Source: Oscillospiraceae bacterium | Lineage (GTDB): Bacteria; Bacillota; Clostridia; UBA1381 | Assembly: GCA_015068965.1 (NCBI GenBank) | Contig: SVJN01000006.1 | Coordinates: forward strand, 1 to 37,879 | Direction of reading: 5' to 3' | Length of the DNA: 37,879 bases | Shown: positions 9,730 to 18,960 of the stretch, in pieces | How positions within the stretch are numbered: position 1 is the first letter of the stretch | Layout: every line of letters starts with the position of its first letter | Made by a program: the position numbers and the translations under genes | The notes under the pieces: model-generated | Told to the model about the DNA's origin: nothing | Seen by the model: only the letters and a program-made list of their open reading frames with translations | Database searches by the model: none

Positions 9730-10848
9730 ATGAAAGTTGCAATGATTGGGCACAAGGTAGTTCCCTCCAGACGGGGCGGAATCGAAAATGTGCTTACAAC
9801 CCTTTGTCCGATTCTGGTTGAAATGGGACTGGATGTCACCTGCTACAACCGTTCCTCGGACAAGATTGAAAATGAATATGTCGGAACCGTTTCAGACCAC
9901 AAATATCAGGGTGTGCGAATCAAAACCGCCTGGACACTCGACCTCCGTGGTGTTGCCGCAATGATGGCATCCTTCACGGCGGCAATTGCGGCATCCTTTG
10001 GCAGATATGATGTGATTCATTTTCATGCAGAAGGTCCATGTGCGGCACTCTGGATTCCAAAGCTTTTCGGAAAAAAATGCGTTGCTACCGTTCACGGTCT
10101 GGACTGGCAAAGAGAAAAATGGGGCAAGGGCTTTGCTTCTAAATATATCAAATTCGGCGAAAAGGTTCTTGCAAAATATGCAGATGAAGTGATTGTATTA
10201 AGTCAATCGGCTTACGATTACTTTAAAGAGACCTACAACCGGGAAACAACAATCATCCACAACGGAATCAGCCGTCCGCAAAAAAAGGATGCTGAGCTGA
10301 TTACCAAAGCCTACGGGCTCAAAAAGGATGAATATATCTCGGTCGTTTCCAGACTGACCGCCGAAAAAGGAATTCACTATCTGATTGATGCTTACAACAA
10401 AATCACAACAGACAAGAAGCTTGTGATTGCAGGCGACACCAGCGACACTGACGATTATGTAAGAATGTTAAAGGAAAAAGCGGCAGGAAATCCCAACATT
10501 ATCTTCACCGGCTTTGTTTCGGGCGATCTGTTAAACGAAATTTATTCCAATTCCTATCTGAATGTATTACCCTCCGACCTGGAAGGAATGTCTTTGAGTC
10601 TTTTGGAGTCACTTGCATATCAGAACGTGCTTTTGTGCTCCGACATTCCGGAAAATACATCGGTCGCCGAGGATAAGGCAGTCTATTTCAGAAAAAGCGA
10701 TGTAGAAGATTTGGCTGACAAGCTCAAAGCACTCTGCGATAACAAAGAGCTTGTTGAAAAACTCAGAGTCGGTGTCGATGAATTTATTTTAAACAAATAT
10801 AGCTGGCAGGATGTTGCAAAGTCAACCTATGCACTTTATCAAAAATAA
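9730..10848 (+). CDS. GT4-family glycosyltransferase
   Basis: PSRRGGIENVLTTLCPIL, VVSRLTAEKGIHYLIDAY, PSDLEGMSLSLLESLAYQ; start with RBS TTGGAG. Confidence 0.9.
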   Translation: MKVAMIGHKVVPSRRGGIENVLTTLCPILVEMGLDVTCYNRSSDKIENEYVGTVSDHKYQGVRIKTAWTLDLRGVAAMMASFTAAIAASFGRYDVIHFHAEGPCAALWIPKLFGKKCVATVHGLDWQREKWGKGFASKYIKFGEKVLAKYADEVIVLSQSAYDYFKETYNRETTIIHNGISRPQKKDAELITKAYGLKKDEYISVVSRLTAEKGIHYLIDAYNKITTDKKLVIAGDTSDTDDYVRMLKEKAAGNPNIIFTGFVSGDLLNEIYSNSYLNVLPSDLEGMSLSLLESLAYQNVLLCSDIPENTSVAEDKAVYFRKSDVEDLADKLKALCDNKELVEKLRVGVDEFILNKYSWQDVAKSTYALYQK

Positions 10849-10868
10849 CAGTAAAGGTTTGGTTTGAT

Positions 10869-12101
10869 ATGGATAAAATGAAAAATACGGAAAAAACACA
10901 AAGATATCAGGAAAAAATAAAAGAGCTGTTCAAGGAAACTGCATCAGAGGCGGTATATTCCGCCTGGGCAGACACGTTTGAAATCGAACGTCCCGACGAA
11001 AAGCAGGTGATTGTTCTTTATGACGGCCCTGAGGATTTCAAAAAATTCAAGGAAGAATGCACCAAGCTGCTGATATCCTGCATTACCTCAATCATGGGCG
11101 AAGGAAAGAACATCAGAATCCTGAAAAAAAGCGGCTATCATACGCTCAGCCCGAAAACCAGAAAAAATCTCAGAGCTTTGAAATTCTTTGCAATCGGTAT
11201 GATGTTTGTTTGCATTGCAACGGCAATTGTTGTTGTTCTTTGCAGCTATATCGGCAATCGGAATTTCCGGGAAACCTTCTACAACACAAGCAGTATCAAG
11301 GTTGACACACCGGTGCGTGTGATTCAGTTATCCGATTTACACCGCTCCTCTTACGGAAAGAACAACAAAAAGCTCGTAACACGCATAAAGGAATTAGAGC
11401 CTGACATTATTCTCTGCACCGGCGATATCGTAAACTCTGCCAAGGAGGATGCCGGCTATGCCGTAGCCTTGGCACAGGAGTTATCGTCCATTGCACCTTC
11501 CTATTATATCTACGGAAACAACGAAGTAGAAAGCATCTATGATTTTCCGCTACATGAACAAGCACTTGACCAAAAATTCGGTTTTGACAAAACGAACCGG
11601 GATGAATCTGCACTTTCTGCAGTCAGCGATTCGTTTGAAGAACAACTGGAAGCAACCGGAATCAAGGTTCTGAAAAACGAAAAGGATACCATCAGCATCA
11701 GAACCATGACCGTTGATGTATACGGCGTTTTAACCTCGAACCCATCCGCTTTCTGGTCTTATTCCGAAAAAGCGTTTCAGAATTACATCTATGAAAATCC
11801 GGAGAATCTGAAAATCACTGCGGTGCATGAGCCCTTCATTTTTGAGGAGTTTGCCCCGGAATTCTGGGGGGATCTGATGATTTGCGGCCATACTCACGGC
11901 GGCGTGATGCGTATCCCCGTACTCGGTCCTCTGTTTACACACGAGGGTGGCTTGTTCCCCGAGCGGGAGGGCGATTTCGTCTACGGAAGATATGATACGG
12001 CAGGAAAACCGCTGATTGTAAGCTCGGGACTTGAAAACAAGAATATTCTCCGTATCAATAATCAACCCGAGCTGGTGGTTATTGACATCAATAAATTTTA
12101 A
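10869..12101 (+). CDS. Membrane-anchored metallophosphoesterase with N-terminal DnaA-domain-I-like region
   Basis: IQLSDLHRS, CTGDIVNSA, GNNEVE, HEP, CGHTHGGVMRIP calcineurin-like motifs after one TM (FFAIGMMFVCIATAIVVVLCSYIG); N-terminal ~80 aa resemble DnaA domain I. Confidence 0.85.
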   Translation: MDKMKNTEKTQRYQEKIKELFKETASEAVYSAWADTFEIERPDEKQVIVLYDGPEDFKKFKEECTKLLISCITSIMGEGKNIRILKKSGYHTLSPKTRKNLRALKFFAIGMMFVCIATAIVVVLCSYIGNRNFRETFYNTSSIKVDTPVRVIQLSDLHRSSYGKNNKKLVTRIKELEPDIILCTGDIVNSAKEDAGYAVALAQELSSIAPSYYIYGNNEVESIYDFPLHEQALDQKFGFDKTNRDESALSAVSDSFEEQLEATGIKVLKNEKDTISIRTMTVDVYGVLTSNPSAFWSYSEKAFQNYIYENPENLKITAVHEPFIFEEFAPEFWGDLMICGHTHGGVMRIPVLGPLFTHEGGLFPEREGDFVYGRYDTAGKPLIVSSGLENKNILRINNQPELVVIDINKF

Positions 12102-12121
12102 GGTTGGGAGGGTGACAGACA

Positions 12122-13477
12122 ATGATTACTGATATCATTCAAAAATTAATGCTTCTCATTGTCGGCGTACTGTTTTTGGCATCGGTAGCAGCGATACTGC
12201 TTCGCTTCAAAAACGTAAACCGTACAGAGCGCACACAGATTTTTAAAACTGCGGAATATCTGAATGCATGGATGATTCTGATATGCTTTGTAACCACAAT
12301 GCTATACGGAATTGTAAATCATTTTGAGTTAAAAAAATCGGTTCATGCAATCATTTCATTGAACTATTCCGAGGCATCGCAGGCACTCAATTCCAACGGT
12401 ACCAGATACAATATGGCAGAAATCATCAGCGACGAGGTTGTTGAACGGGCAATCAGAAAAGGTGCTTTGAAAAATGTTACAACCAAACAGCTTAAGAATT
12501 GCCTTTACGTTTACCCGTGTGTGCAGGGTGGTGTCGGAGATGAAACACAGTACCATATTTCTACAGAATTTGCCGTAGGATACCACGCATCCAAGGACAC
12601 CGCACACCTTGATTCTGAAAATGTAATCAAGCTCATTACCTCGGCATACAAGGAATATTACATAGAAAAATACACTGATAATTTCAGTCTGGATTCTGAA
12701 AAGCCTGATTTTTCCAAAATGGAATATATGGACATCGTCTTGTATTTTGACAAGGAGGCACAGTCCATTCTCAACTATCTGTACGGCATGGCAGGAAAAA
12801 ATCCGAGCTTTGTGACCGAAAACGGAAGCACCTTCAATTCCATTGCCGGCAAGGTATTTGATTTTAAGGAAACACAGATTAATCAGAATTTAAGATCCCT
12901 CATTTTGCAGAACGGTATTGTAAGGGACAGAGACGGATACGTCGGCAGACTCTCGTATCAGAATACGAATGTTGATTTTGACCGTCAGAAAAATCATATT
13001 TCTTATCTGCTTTGCAACCAGGCGGTTGCGATGTACAGCGAGGAAATGACAAGAATTGTGCTGGTTCCCACCTGGGATAAATCCGGGAAATACTATATGG
13101 GGAGAACCAAGGTCGGCATTGACGAGTTATCTGTTATGGCAACCAATTTCAGTAATTATATGGCATCCAACGAAAAGGAAATCATGGATAACAACCTGAT
13201 TATCAATAAAATACTTTCCAATCACCAGGGCGCACAGCTTTCTGCATCTGCAGATGCTCTCATAGATTCGATTTATGAGGATATCAAGGGCTTTGAAAAA
13301 GAAGCAATCACCGCAGGCAGAGAGTATTTCCGTCACAAAATGAATCAATGTATTGCAGTAAGTATTTATGGAATTTCGCTGATGAGTGAGCTCAAACCGC
13401 TTGTAATGTTTGCGGCACTTTTATACCTTGCGCTTGTACTCTTCCGGATTTCAAAGAAATTCCCCAAAAAGGCATAG
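12122..13477 (+). CDS. Unknown membrane protein in EPS operon; N-terminal TMs, large extracytoplasmic region, C-terminal TM
   Basis: ORF with strong RBS (GGGAGGGTGACAGACA-ATG); topology by hydrophobicity; no family recognised. Confidence 0.8.
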   Translation: MITDIIQKLMLLIVGVLFLASVAAILLRFKNVNRTERTQIFKTAEYLNAWMILICFVTTMLYGIVNHFELKKSVHAIISLNYSEASQALNSNGTRYNMAEIISDEVVERAIRKGALKNVTTKQLKNCLYVYPCVQGGVGDETQYHISTEFAVGYHASKDTAHLDSENVIKLITSAYKEYYIEKYTDNFSLDSEKPDFSKMEYMDIVLYFDKEAQSILNYLYGMAGKNPSFVTENGSTFNSIAGKVFDFKETQINQNLRSLILQNGIVRDRDGYVGRLSYQNTNVDFDRQKNHISYLLCNQAVAMYSEEMTRIVLVPTWDKSGKYYMGRTKVGIDELSVMATNFSNYMASNEKEIMDNNLIINKILSNHQGAQLSASADALIDSIYEDIKGFEKEAITAGREYFRHKMNQCIAVSIYGISLMSELKPLVMFAALLYLALVLFRISKKFPKKA

Positions 13478-13487
13478 GAGGATAACC

Positions 13488-15347
13488 ATGAAAAATTTTC
13501 AAATTTTCAGATATTTAAAGAAATTTCTGCCGTTCATCTTCATTTTTTGCCTTTTAGCGACCTGTGCAGTCTATCTGAAGCTTTCCAGAGCGAATACCTA
13601 CATTGCATCTGAGGTCATTCATTATAACGATGAGCAAGCAGAAAAAGGCCTTGCACCAACCGGAGAAAAGCTGGATGTCAATGAAATCAAATCCTCTGCG
13701 GTCATGTCAAAGGTTGTTGATAAAATGGGACTGACCGGCATCTATTCGGTGGACAGTCTGATTTCCAGAATTGATATTTATCCGCTTGAGGATGTGGATA
13801 AGGTTGCACAAAAAGAGGCAAAGCTCGAAGAAGGCGAAGAATACATCTATAAGCCCAGCACCTTTATCGTTTCCTTTGCCGCAACCAGCGGTGAAGGTCC
13901 CGATTTTGCAAGAACCGTCCTCGATGAAATTCTGGATGTCTATTTTGAGCAGTTCAGCCAGAAATATGTCAATGTAGCTCCTGCCAACAATACCATCGAA
14001 AATCTCAATCAGAATGATTACGATTTTATTGAAATGATGGAGCTGATTGATACCAGCATTGACAACGCACTTGCTACCTTGTACCAGAGAATGGAACAGA
14101 ACAACTATTACCGTTCTACCGAAACCGGTGTTTCCTTTGCAGAGCTTGCGGACGATTTTAACTATTTAAGACAGGTTAAGGTCTCTTCCCTCTTTTCAAA
14201 GATTTTTAAGTATCAGATTACCAAAAACAAGTCGATTCTGGTTTCGGATTATACCACAAGAATTGACAACAACAACATTTCCAATGAGAAGGACAAAAGC
14301 ATTGTAGAGGATGTTGTTACCGTCATTGATGCTTATGTTACGAAAATGCGGGATTCCGGCAACACCAATATCACCTATGAATATATTCTCGACAACCTTC
14401 ACGAAAGAAATGTCCAGGATTATTTCAGCGACCAGACGGTAACCTATGATGAGTTGATTTATAGCTGGAGAGACCACAATGAAAGCAAGGAGCACGCAAT
14501 CATTGATTCTGCCTACTGCAACTATATTTTAAACACCTTCACTGCCTGCACAGGCTATTGCGGCGGGGCGTGTCAGTTCTCCGCCGAAACGTGTTCCGAG
14601 CTTTGCAACGTATATTATGCGAGTGCAAGAGCAGAGGTTGAGCAGGAAATTGATTCTCTGCTTGAACAGCTCACCTCACTTTATGACACCACAACAAAAA
14701 CCAACAATGAGTACAATAAATACCTTGGTGCAAGCTATATTTCGGTGCTGTCCTCAGCTTCTATCCGGGAAAGTGTAAATGTACCGCTCTATACTGCGAT
14801 TGTATTCATCTTCCTGATGGTTCTTTGTTGCGGAAGTGCGATTGTTTTAGGAAGAGTCGGAGATATTATTCACTATATTTTCTATACCGACCACCTTACC
14901 GGCTTCAACAACAGAGCTTACCTGGACAAATTTTTAAAGGGCAAGGATAAAAAGCTCCTGGATGACGGTGTTGTGTACTGTATGACAGATATTTCGAATC
15001 TTGTACATATCAACACAGAGCATTCAAGAGATGCAGGCGATGAAATTATCAAGATGTTTGCCCGCTTTATCAAGGAAGCCTTCGGAAAATCAAAAACCGA
15101 TTTCATATATAACGGAAACGGAAGCTTTGTGATGCTGACAGAGGAATCTGACCATATCACGGTTGAAGATATCATGAGATTGTTCCGTTTGTGGCTGGAT
15201 GAACGGGACGAACATCAGAATGTTGTCATTGAATATAAAATCGGGATTGCCGAAACCTTTAAGGTCAACAAAACGGCAAGAAAATTGCTTTCCGAGGCAA
15301 TTGAGAATAAGAAGAGCTATCTTTCAGATTTAAGGGAAAAACTATAA
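13488..15347 (+). CDS. Wzz/chain-length-determinant-like protein fused to a degenerate cytoplasmic GGDEF domain
   Basis: TM-extracytoplasmic-TM layout with Wzz-like ASEVIHYNDEQAEKGLAPTGEKLDVNEIKSSAVMSKVVDKMGL; after the second TM, DHLTGFNNRAYLDKF...MTDISNL...GNGSFVML (GNGSF in place of GGDEF). ATG 13488 with AGGAGG is preferred over 13410. Confidence 0.82.
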   Translation: MKNFQIFRYLKKFLPFIFIFCLLATCAVYLKLSRANTYIASEVIHYNDEQAEKGLAPTGEKLDVNEIKSSAVMSKVVDKMGLTGIYSVDSLISRIDIYPLEDVDKVAQKEAKLEEGEEYIYKPSTFIVSFAATSGEGPDFARTVLDEILDVYFEQFSQKYVNVAPANNTIENLNQNDYDFIEMMELIDTSIDNALATLYQRMEQNNYYRSTETGVSFAELADDFNYLRQVKVSSLFSKIFKYQITKNKSILVSDYTTRIDNNNISNEKDKSIVEDVVTVIDAYVTKMRDSGNTNITYEYILDNLHERNVQDYFSDQTVTYDELIYSWRDHNESKEHAIIDSAYCNYILNTFTACTGYCGGACQFSAETCSELCNVYYASARAEVEQEIDSLLEQLTSLYDTTTKTNNEYNKYLGASYISVLSSASIRESVNVPLYTAIVFIFLMVLCCGSAIVLGRVGDIIHYIFYTDHLTGFNNRAYLDKFLKGKDKKLLDDGVVYCMTDISNLVHINTEHSRDAGDEIIKMFARFIKEAFGKSKTDFIYNGNGSFVMLTEESDHITVEDIMRLFRLWLDERDEHQNVVIEYKIGIAETFKVNKTARKLLSEAIENKKSYLSDLREKL

Positions 15348-15380
15348 TCCTGCACATTCCGGGAAAGGAGGGCAAAATGC

Positions 15381-16682
15381 GTGGAAAATAAAATTCTCGA
15401 AAAAGCAAAAGTGTTTTATTTTATGGTTGTAGCGGTCATGATGTATTATTTTCTGAACGAATATATTGACATCAGTCTGCACGTGACATACCGCCATGCC
15501 TTTGCTCTCGTTCTTTTCGGTTCAGCCACCGTTCTGTTCCTGTATCAGCCCAATATCGCAAGAGGTCTTACCGCCTTTTTGGATGCGTGTATGTATAGCA
15601 TTCCGCTTCTGGTCACCACCGTTGTTTCTCTGTTTGTCTGGTTTATGGAAACGGTAGATGTCAGCGTTATGTCCAGAGGTCTATCCAGCTCCTTTATCTA
15701 TGCGAATATGCTCTCCTTTGCGTTGGGAGCAGGTGCCTTGCTCTACATATTCGGAAAAAAAGGCATCTGGTATAATCTTGTAGCAATTTTAATTGCCAAT
15801 ATTCTCATGATTATCACCGTCATTGCACAAAACGGGCTGGGAAATTATCTTTCTGAATTTATTACATTGGTAACCACTTTTGCAGGCGTAACCGGAGATA
15901 TTATCGTTCAGGCAGAAATTCATGAGCTTGCATTTTGCTTAGGTGCTTATCTGATTTATATGCTGTATAAACCCAAAAAGGATATTGTATATTTTATATT
16001 ATTGTTGTTAAATCTCTTCTGCTTTTTATCGGCATTCAAGAGAATTGCAATGATTGCAATCGCAATCGCACTTGTTTTCGGATACTTTTTAAAATTTGTT
16101 GCACACTACAGCCCAAAAACCGCAAGCCGGCTGATTACATTCTTTTCGGTGGTTGTGATTCTCCTGCTGATTGGCTATATTGCACTCATCAAAATGGATG
16201 CTTTTGAGCTTTTGGAACAGGCAGGCATCAACACCAGCGGACGTGTGGAAATTTATAACGCAGTCGACAAATTCTATGAGTTCAGTCCGGAATTTTTGGG
16301 AAACGGAATTGGATTTTTGACCTATCAGCTCAATACCTTCATGAAGGTAGGTGTTGCATCCGTTCATAACGATTTTCTCCAGCACTTCATTGATTTAGGC
16401 TTTTGGGGTTATATCGTATGGCTTGTATCCATGACCTTAGTCAGAGCATGGTATTTCGGAAGACACGACAATGTAGAGAACGGGATTATCACCTTTATCC
16501 TGACCCTTTACCTGATTATCGTATCTACCACCGATAACACGATGAACTATCCGCTCTTGACAGGCGTTTTAGCAATACTGATGATGGGAAACGGATTTTC
16601 CAAAAATGTACAACACACGGAATTGAAGCTGTTTGGCAGTATTTCAAAAGCAAACCGGGAAGAGAGTGATTCATTGCTATGA
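15381..16682 (+). CDS. Wzy-like O-antigen/EPS polymerase
   Basis: Polytopic; GRVEIYNAVDKFYEFSPEFLGNGIGF...SVHNDFLQHFIDLGFWGYIVWL region typical of O-antigen ligase/polymerase proteins; GTG start with GGAGG. Confidence 0.85.
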   Translation: MENKILEKAKVFYFMVVAVMMYYFLNEYIDISLHVTYRHAFALVLFGSATVLFLYQPNIARGLTAFLDACMYSIPLLVTTVVSLFVWFMETVDVSVMSRGLSSSFIYANMLSFALGAGALLYIFGKKGIWYNLVAILIANILMIITVIAQNGLGNYLSEFITLVTTFAGVTGDIIVQAEIHELAFCLGAYLIYMLYKPKKDIVYFILLLLNLFCFLSAFKRIAMIAIAIALVFGYFLKFVAHYSPKTASRLITFFSVVVILLLIGYIALIKMDAFELLEQAGINTSGRVEIYNAVDKFYEFSPEFLGNGIGFLTYQLNTFMKVGVASVHNDFLQHFIDLGFWGYIVWLVSMTLVRAWYFGRHDNVENGIITFILTLYLIIVSTTDNTMNYPLLTGVLAILMMGNGFSKNVQHTELKLFGSISKANREESDSLL

Positions 16683-17887
16683 AAATCTTAATGGTAAACA
16701 AGTTTTTATACCCTCGTGGCGGAAGCGAGAGCTATATGCTCTACCTTGCTGAGCATCTTTCAAGGCTCGGTCACGAGGTGGAATATTTCGGAATGTACGA
16801 CGAGAAAAATACCGTCGGAAATTCTGCCGGTCTCTATACAAAAAATATGGATTTTCATTCAAAAGGGCTTTCAAGATTTCTGTATCCGTTCCGGATTATC
16901 TACTCCACGGAAGCCAAAAAGAAAATCATGCAGGTGATTGACGATTTCAAGCCGGATATCGTTCACATGAACAATATCAACTTTCAACTGACACCGTCCA
17001 TCATTGACGGCATCAAGAAAAAAGGGATTCCGCTTGTCCAGACGGTGCATGACTATCAGATGATTTGTCCGAACCACCTTCTGTACAATTTTGATCGGAA
17101 TATCCCTTGCGAGAAGTGTGTCAAAGGCTCATCCCTTCACTGCATCCGGAACAAATGTATCCACGGCTCTTTGGTAAAGAGCATTTTAGGCGTGATTGAG
17201 GCAAAGCTTTATTCGGTGCTAAAAACCTATAAAAAGGTTGATTTGTTTGTATGCCCCAGCCACTTTTTAGAAAATAAGCTGTTATCCGCCAGAGGATATT
17301 ATCGAGGAAAAACAATTACCATACATAACTTTATTGATAAAGAAAAGTTTACCGACACCGACCGGACACAGGATTCCTATATCGTCTTTGTCGGAAGACT
17401 TTCCAAGGAAAAAGGAATTGAAAACATTGCAGGCGCTGCCAGACTGCTTCCCCAGTACACCTTTATCGTGGCAGGAAGCGGTCCGGACGAGGAAATGCTG
17501 ACAGGGATTCCCAACCTCCGGCTTGCAGGCTTTCTGACCGGGGACAAGCTCACAGACCTCATAGGAAGGGCAAAGGTGCTTCTTCTCCCCTCGGTCTGCT
17601 ACGAAAACTGTCCGCTATCTATTTTAGAAGCACACGCAATGGGCGTTCCCGTCGTCACCATGAACAGCGGCGGAATGGCAGAGCTGGTAAAGGACGGCGT
17701 TACGGGAACTCTGGTGAATGTTCCCACCCCCGAGGGGATTGCACAGAAATTAAAGGAAACCCTCGAGCATGAGGATTATTATACCATGCTCCGAGAAAAT
17801 TGCAAGCAAGAAAAAGATAACATTTTAAGTATAAAGAGCTACGCAGATATTTTAATCAAAGAGTATGAAAAATTAATTGCGAGGTGA
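16679..17887 (+). CDS. GT4-family glycosyltransferase
   Basis: MKILMVNKFLYPRGGSESYMLYLAEHL, VGRLSKEKGIENIAGAARLL, CPLSILEAHAMGVPVV; ATGA overlap. Confidence 0.92.
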   Translation: MKILMVNKFLYPRGGSESYMLYLAEHLSRLGHEVEYFGMYDEKNTVGNSAGLYTKNMDFHSKGLSRFLYPFRIIYSTEAKKKIMQVIDDFKPDIVHMNNINFQLTPSIIDGIKKKGIPLVQTVHDYQMICPNHLLYNFDRNIPCEKCVKGSSLHCIRNKCIHGSLVKSILGVIEAKLYSVLKTYKKVDLFVCPSHFLENKLLSARGYYRGKTITIHNFIDKEKFTDTDRTQDSYIVFVGRLSKEKGIENIAGAARLLPQYTFIVAGSGPDEEMLTGIPNLRLAGFLTGDKLTDLIGRAKVLLLPSVCYENCPLSILEAHAMGVPVVTMNSGGMAELVKDGVTGTLVNVPTPEGIAQKLKETLEHEDYYTMLRENCKQEKDNILSIKSYADILIKEYEKLIAR

Positions 17888-17892
17888 AAGCA

Positions 17893-18951
17893 GTGCCACA
17901 GCCAAAGGTAAGTATTATCATTCCGGTATATAACGCAGAAAAATATCTGGAACGATGCGTCCGTTCTTTGATGAATCAGACTCTTGAAGAAATTGAAATT
18001 ATTCTGGTAGACGATTCGTCCACCGACTCCTCCCTGCAGTTATGCAACAGCTTCTCAGAAGAGGATAACCGTATCAAGGTGATTCATAAAGAAAACGAAG
18101 GCGCAGGCAAGGCACGAAACACCGCCCTCAAGCTTGCCACCGGTGAGTATATCGGATTTTTAGATGCTGACGATTATGTAGAACACAATATGTTTCAGAC
18201 GCTCTACGAAAAAGCGGTCAGCTGCCACGCAGACCTTGTTATGTCCGGCGTTCTGTTTGTAGACGGAGCAATGTTCAGCAAAGAAGGCGAATGCGTCCGC
18301 AAATCCTACTTTTCTGAGGATACCCATTTTGATACCGAAGAAAGCCTAAAAGAGCTCCAAATGGGAATTGTCGGTGCATTACCCGAGGATGCAGATGACA
18401 GTAAATACGGAATGAGTATCTGGAAAAATCTGTTCCGACACGAAATCATCCAAAGAAACAATCTTACCTTTCAATCCGAACGGGAAATGCTCTCGGAGGA
18501 TGCTCTGTTTATGGTAGATTATATCTCCTGCATCCGGAAAGCAACCGGAATCCGGGAAGCCTTTTACTACTACTGCAGAAATGAGGATTCCATTTCCAAA
18601 TCCTATAAACAGGACAGATTTGAAAAAAGTCTCGTGTTTGTGAATGAGGTGGAAAAAAGATTTCAAAAAGAAATCCCTCAAAAAACCTATCAGATTTATA
18701 TCGACCGGTTCTGGCAGGCAATGTGCCGGGTGCTCTGTTCTCAGGAAATTATGCACGCAAAGGATAACCGTATCCGCTATCAAGACCTGAAAAACAGATT
18801 AAAGGAAATCTGTACACACCGTCTGACCGTCAGAACCTTACGCTCCTATCCCTTAGGAAAACTACCGCTCAAGCAAAGAGTGTTTGCATATGCGATGAAA
18901 TACAGACTTTATTTTCTGTTGAAAATATTGGTTGAATTAAGAAGTAAATAG
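17893..18951 (+). CDS. GT2-family glycosyltransferase
   Basis: KVSIIIPVYNAEKYLERCVRSLMNQTLEEIEIILVDDSSTD, FLDADDYVE; GTG 17893 with AGGTGA is the likely start. Confidence 0.93.
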   Translation: MPQPKVSIIIPVYNAEKYLERCVRSLMNQTLEEIEIILVDDSSTDSSLQLCNSFSEEDNRIKVIHKENEGAGKARNTALKLATGEYIGFLDADDYVEHNMFQTLYEKAVSCHADLVMSGVLFVDGAMFSKEGECVRKSYFSEDTHFDTEESLKELQMGIVGALPEDADDSKYGMSIWKNLFRHEIIQRNNLTFQSEREMLSEDALFMVDYISCIRKATGIREAFYYYCRNEDSISKSYKQDRFEKSLVFVNEVEKRFQKEIPQKTYQIYIDRFWQAMCRVLCSQEIMHAKDNRIRYQDLKNRLKEICTHRLTVRTLRSYPLGKLPLKQRVFAYAMKYRLYFLLKILVELRSK

Positions 18952-18960
18952 GTGATAAAA

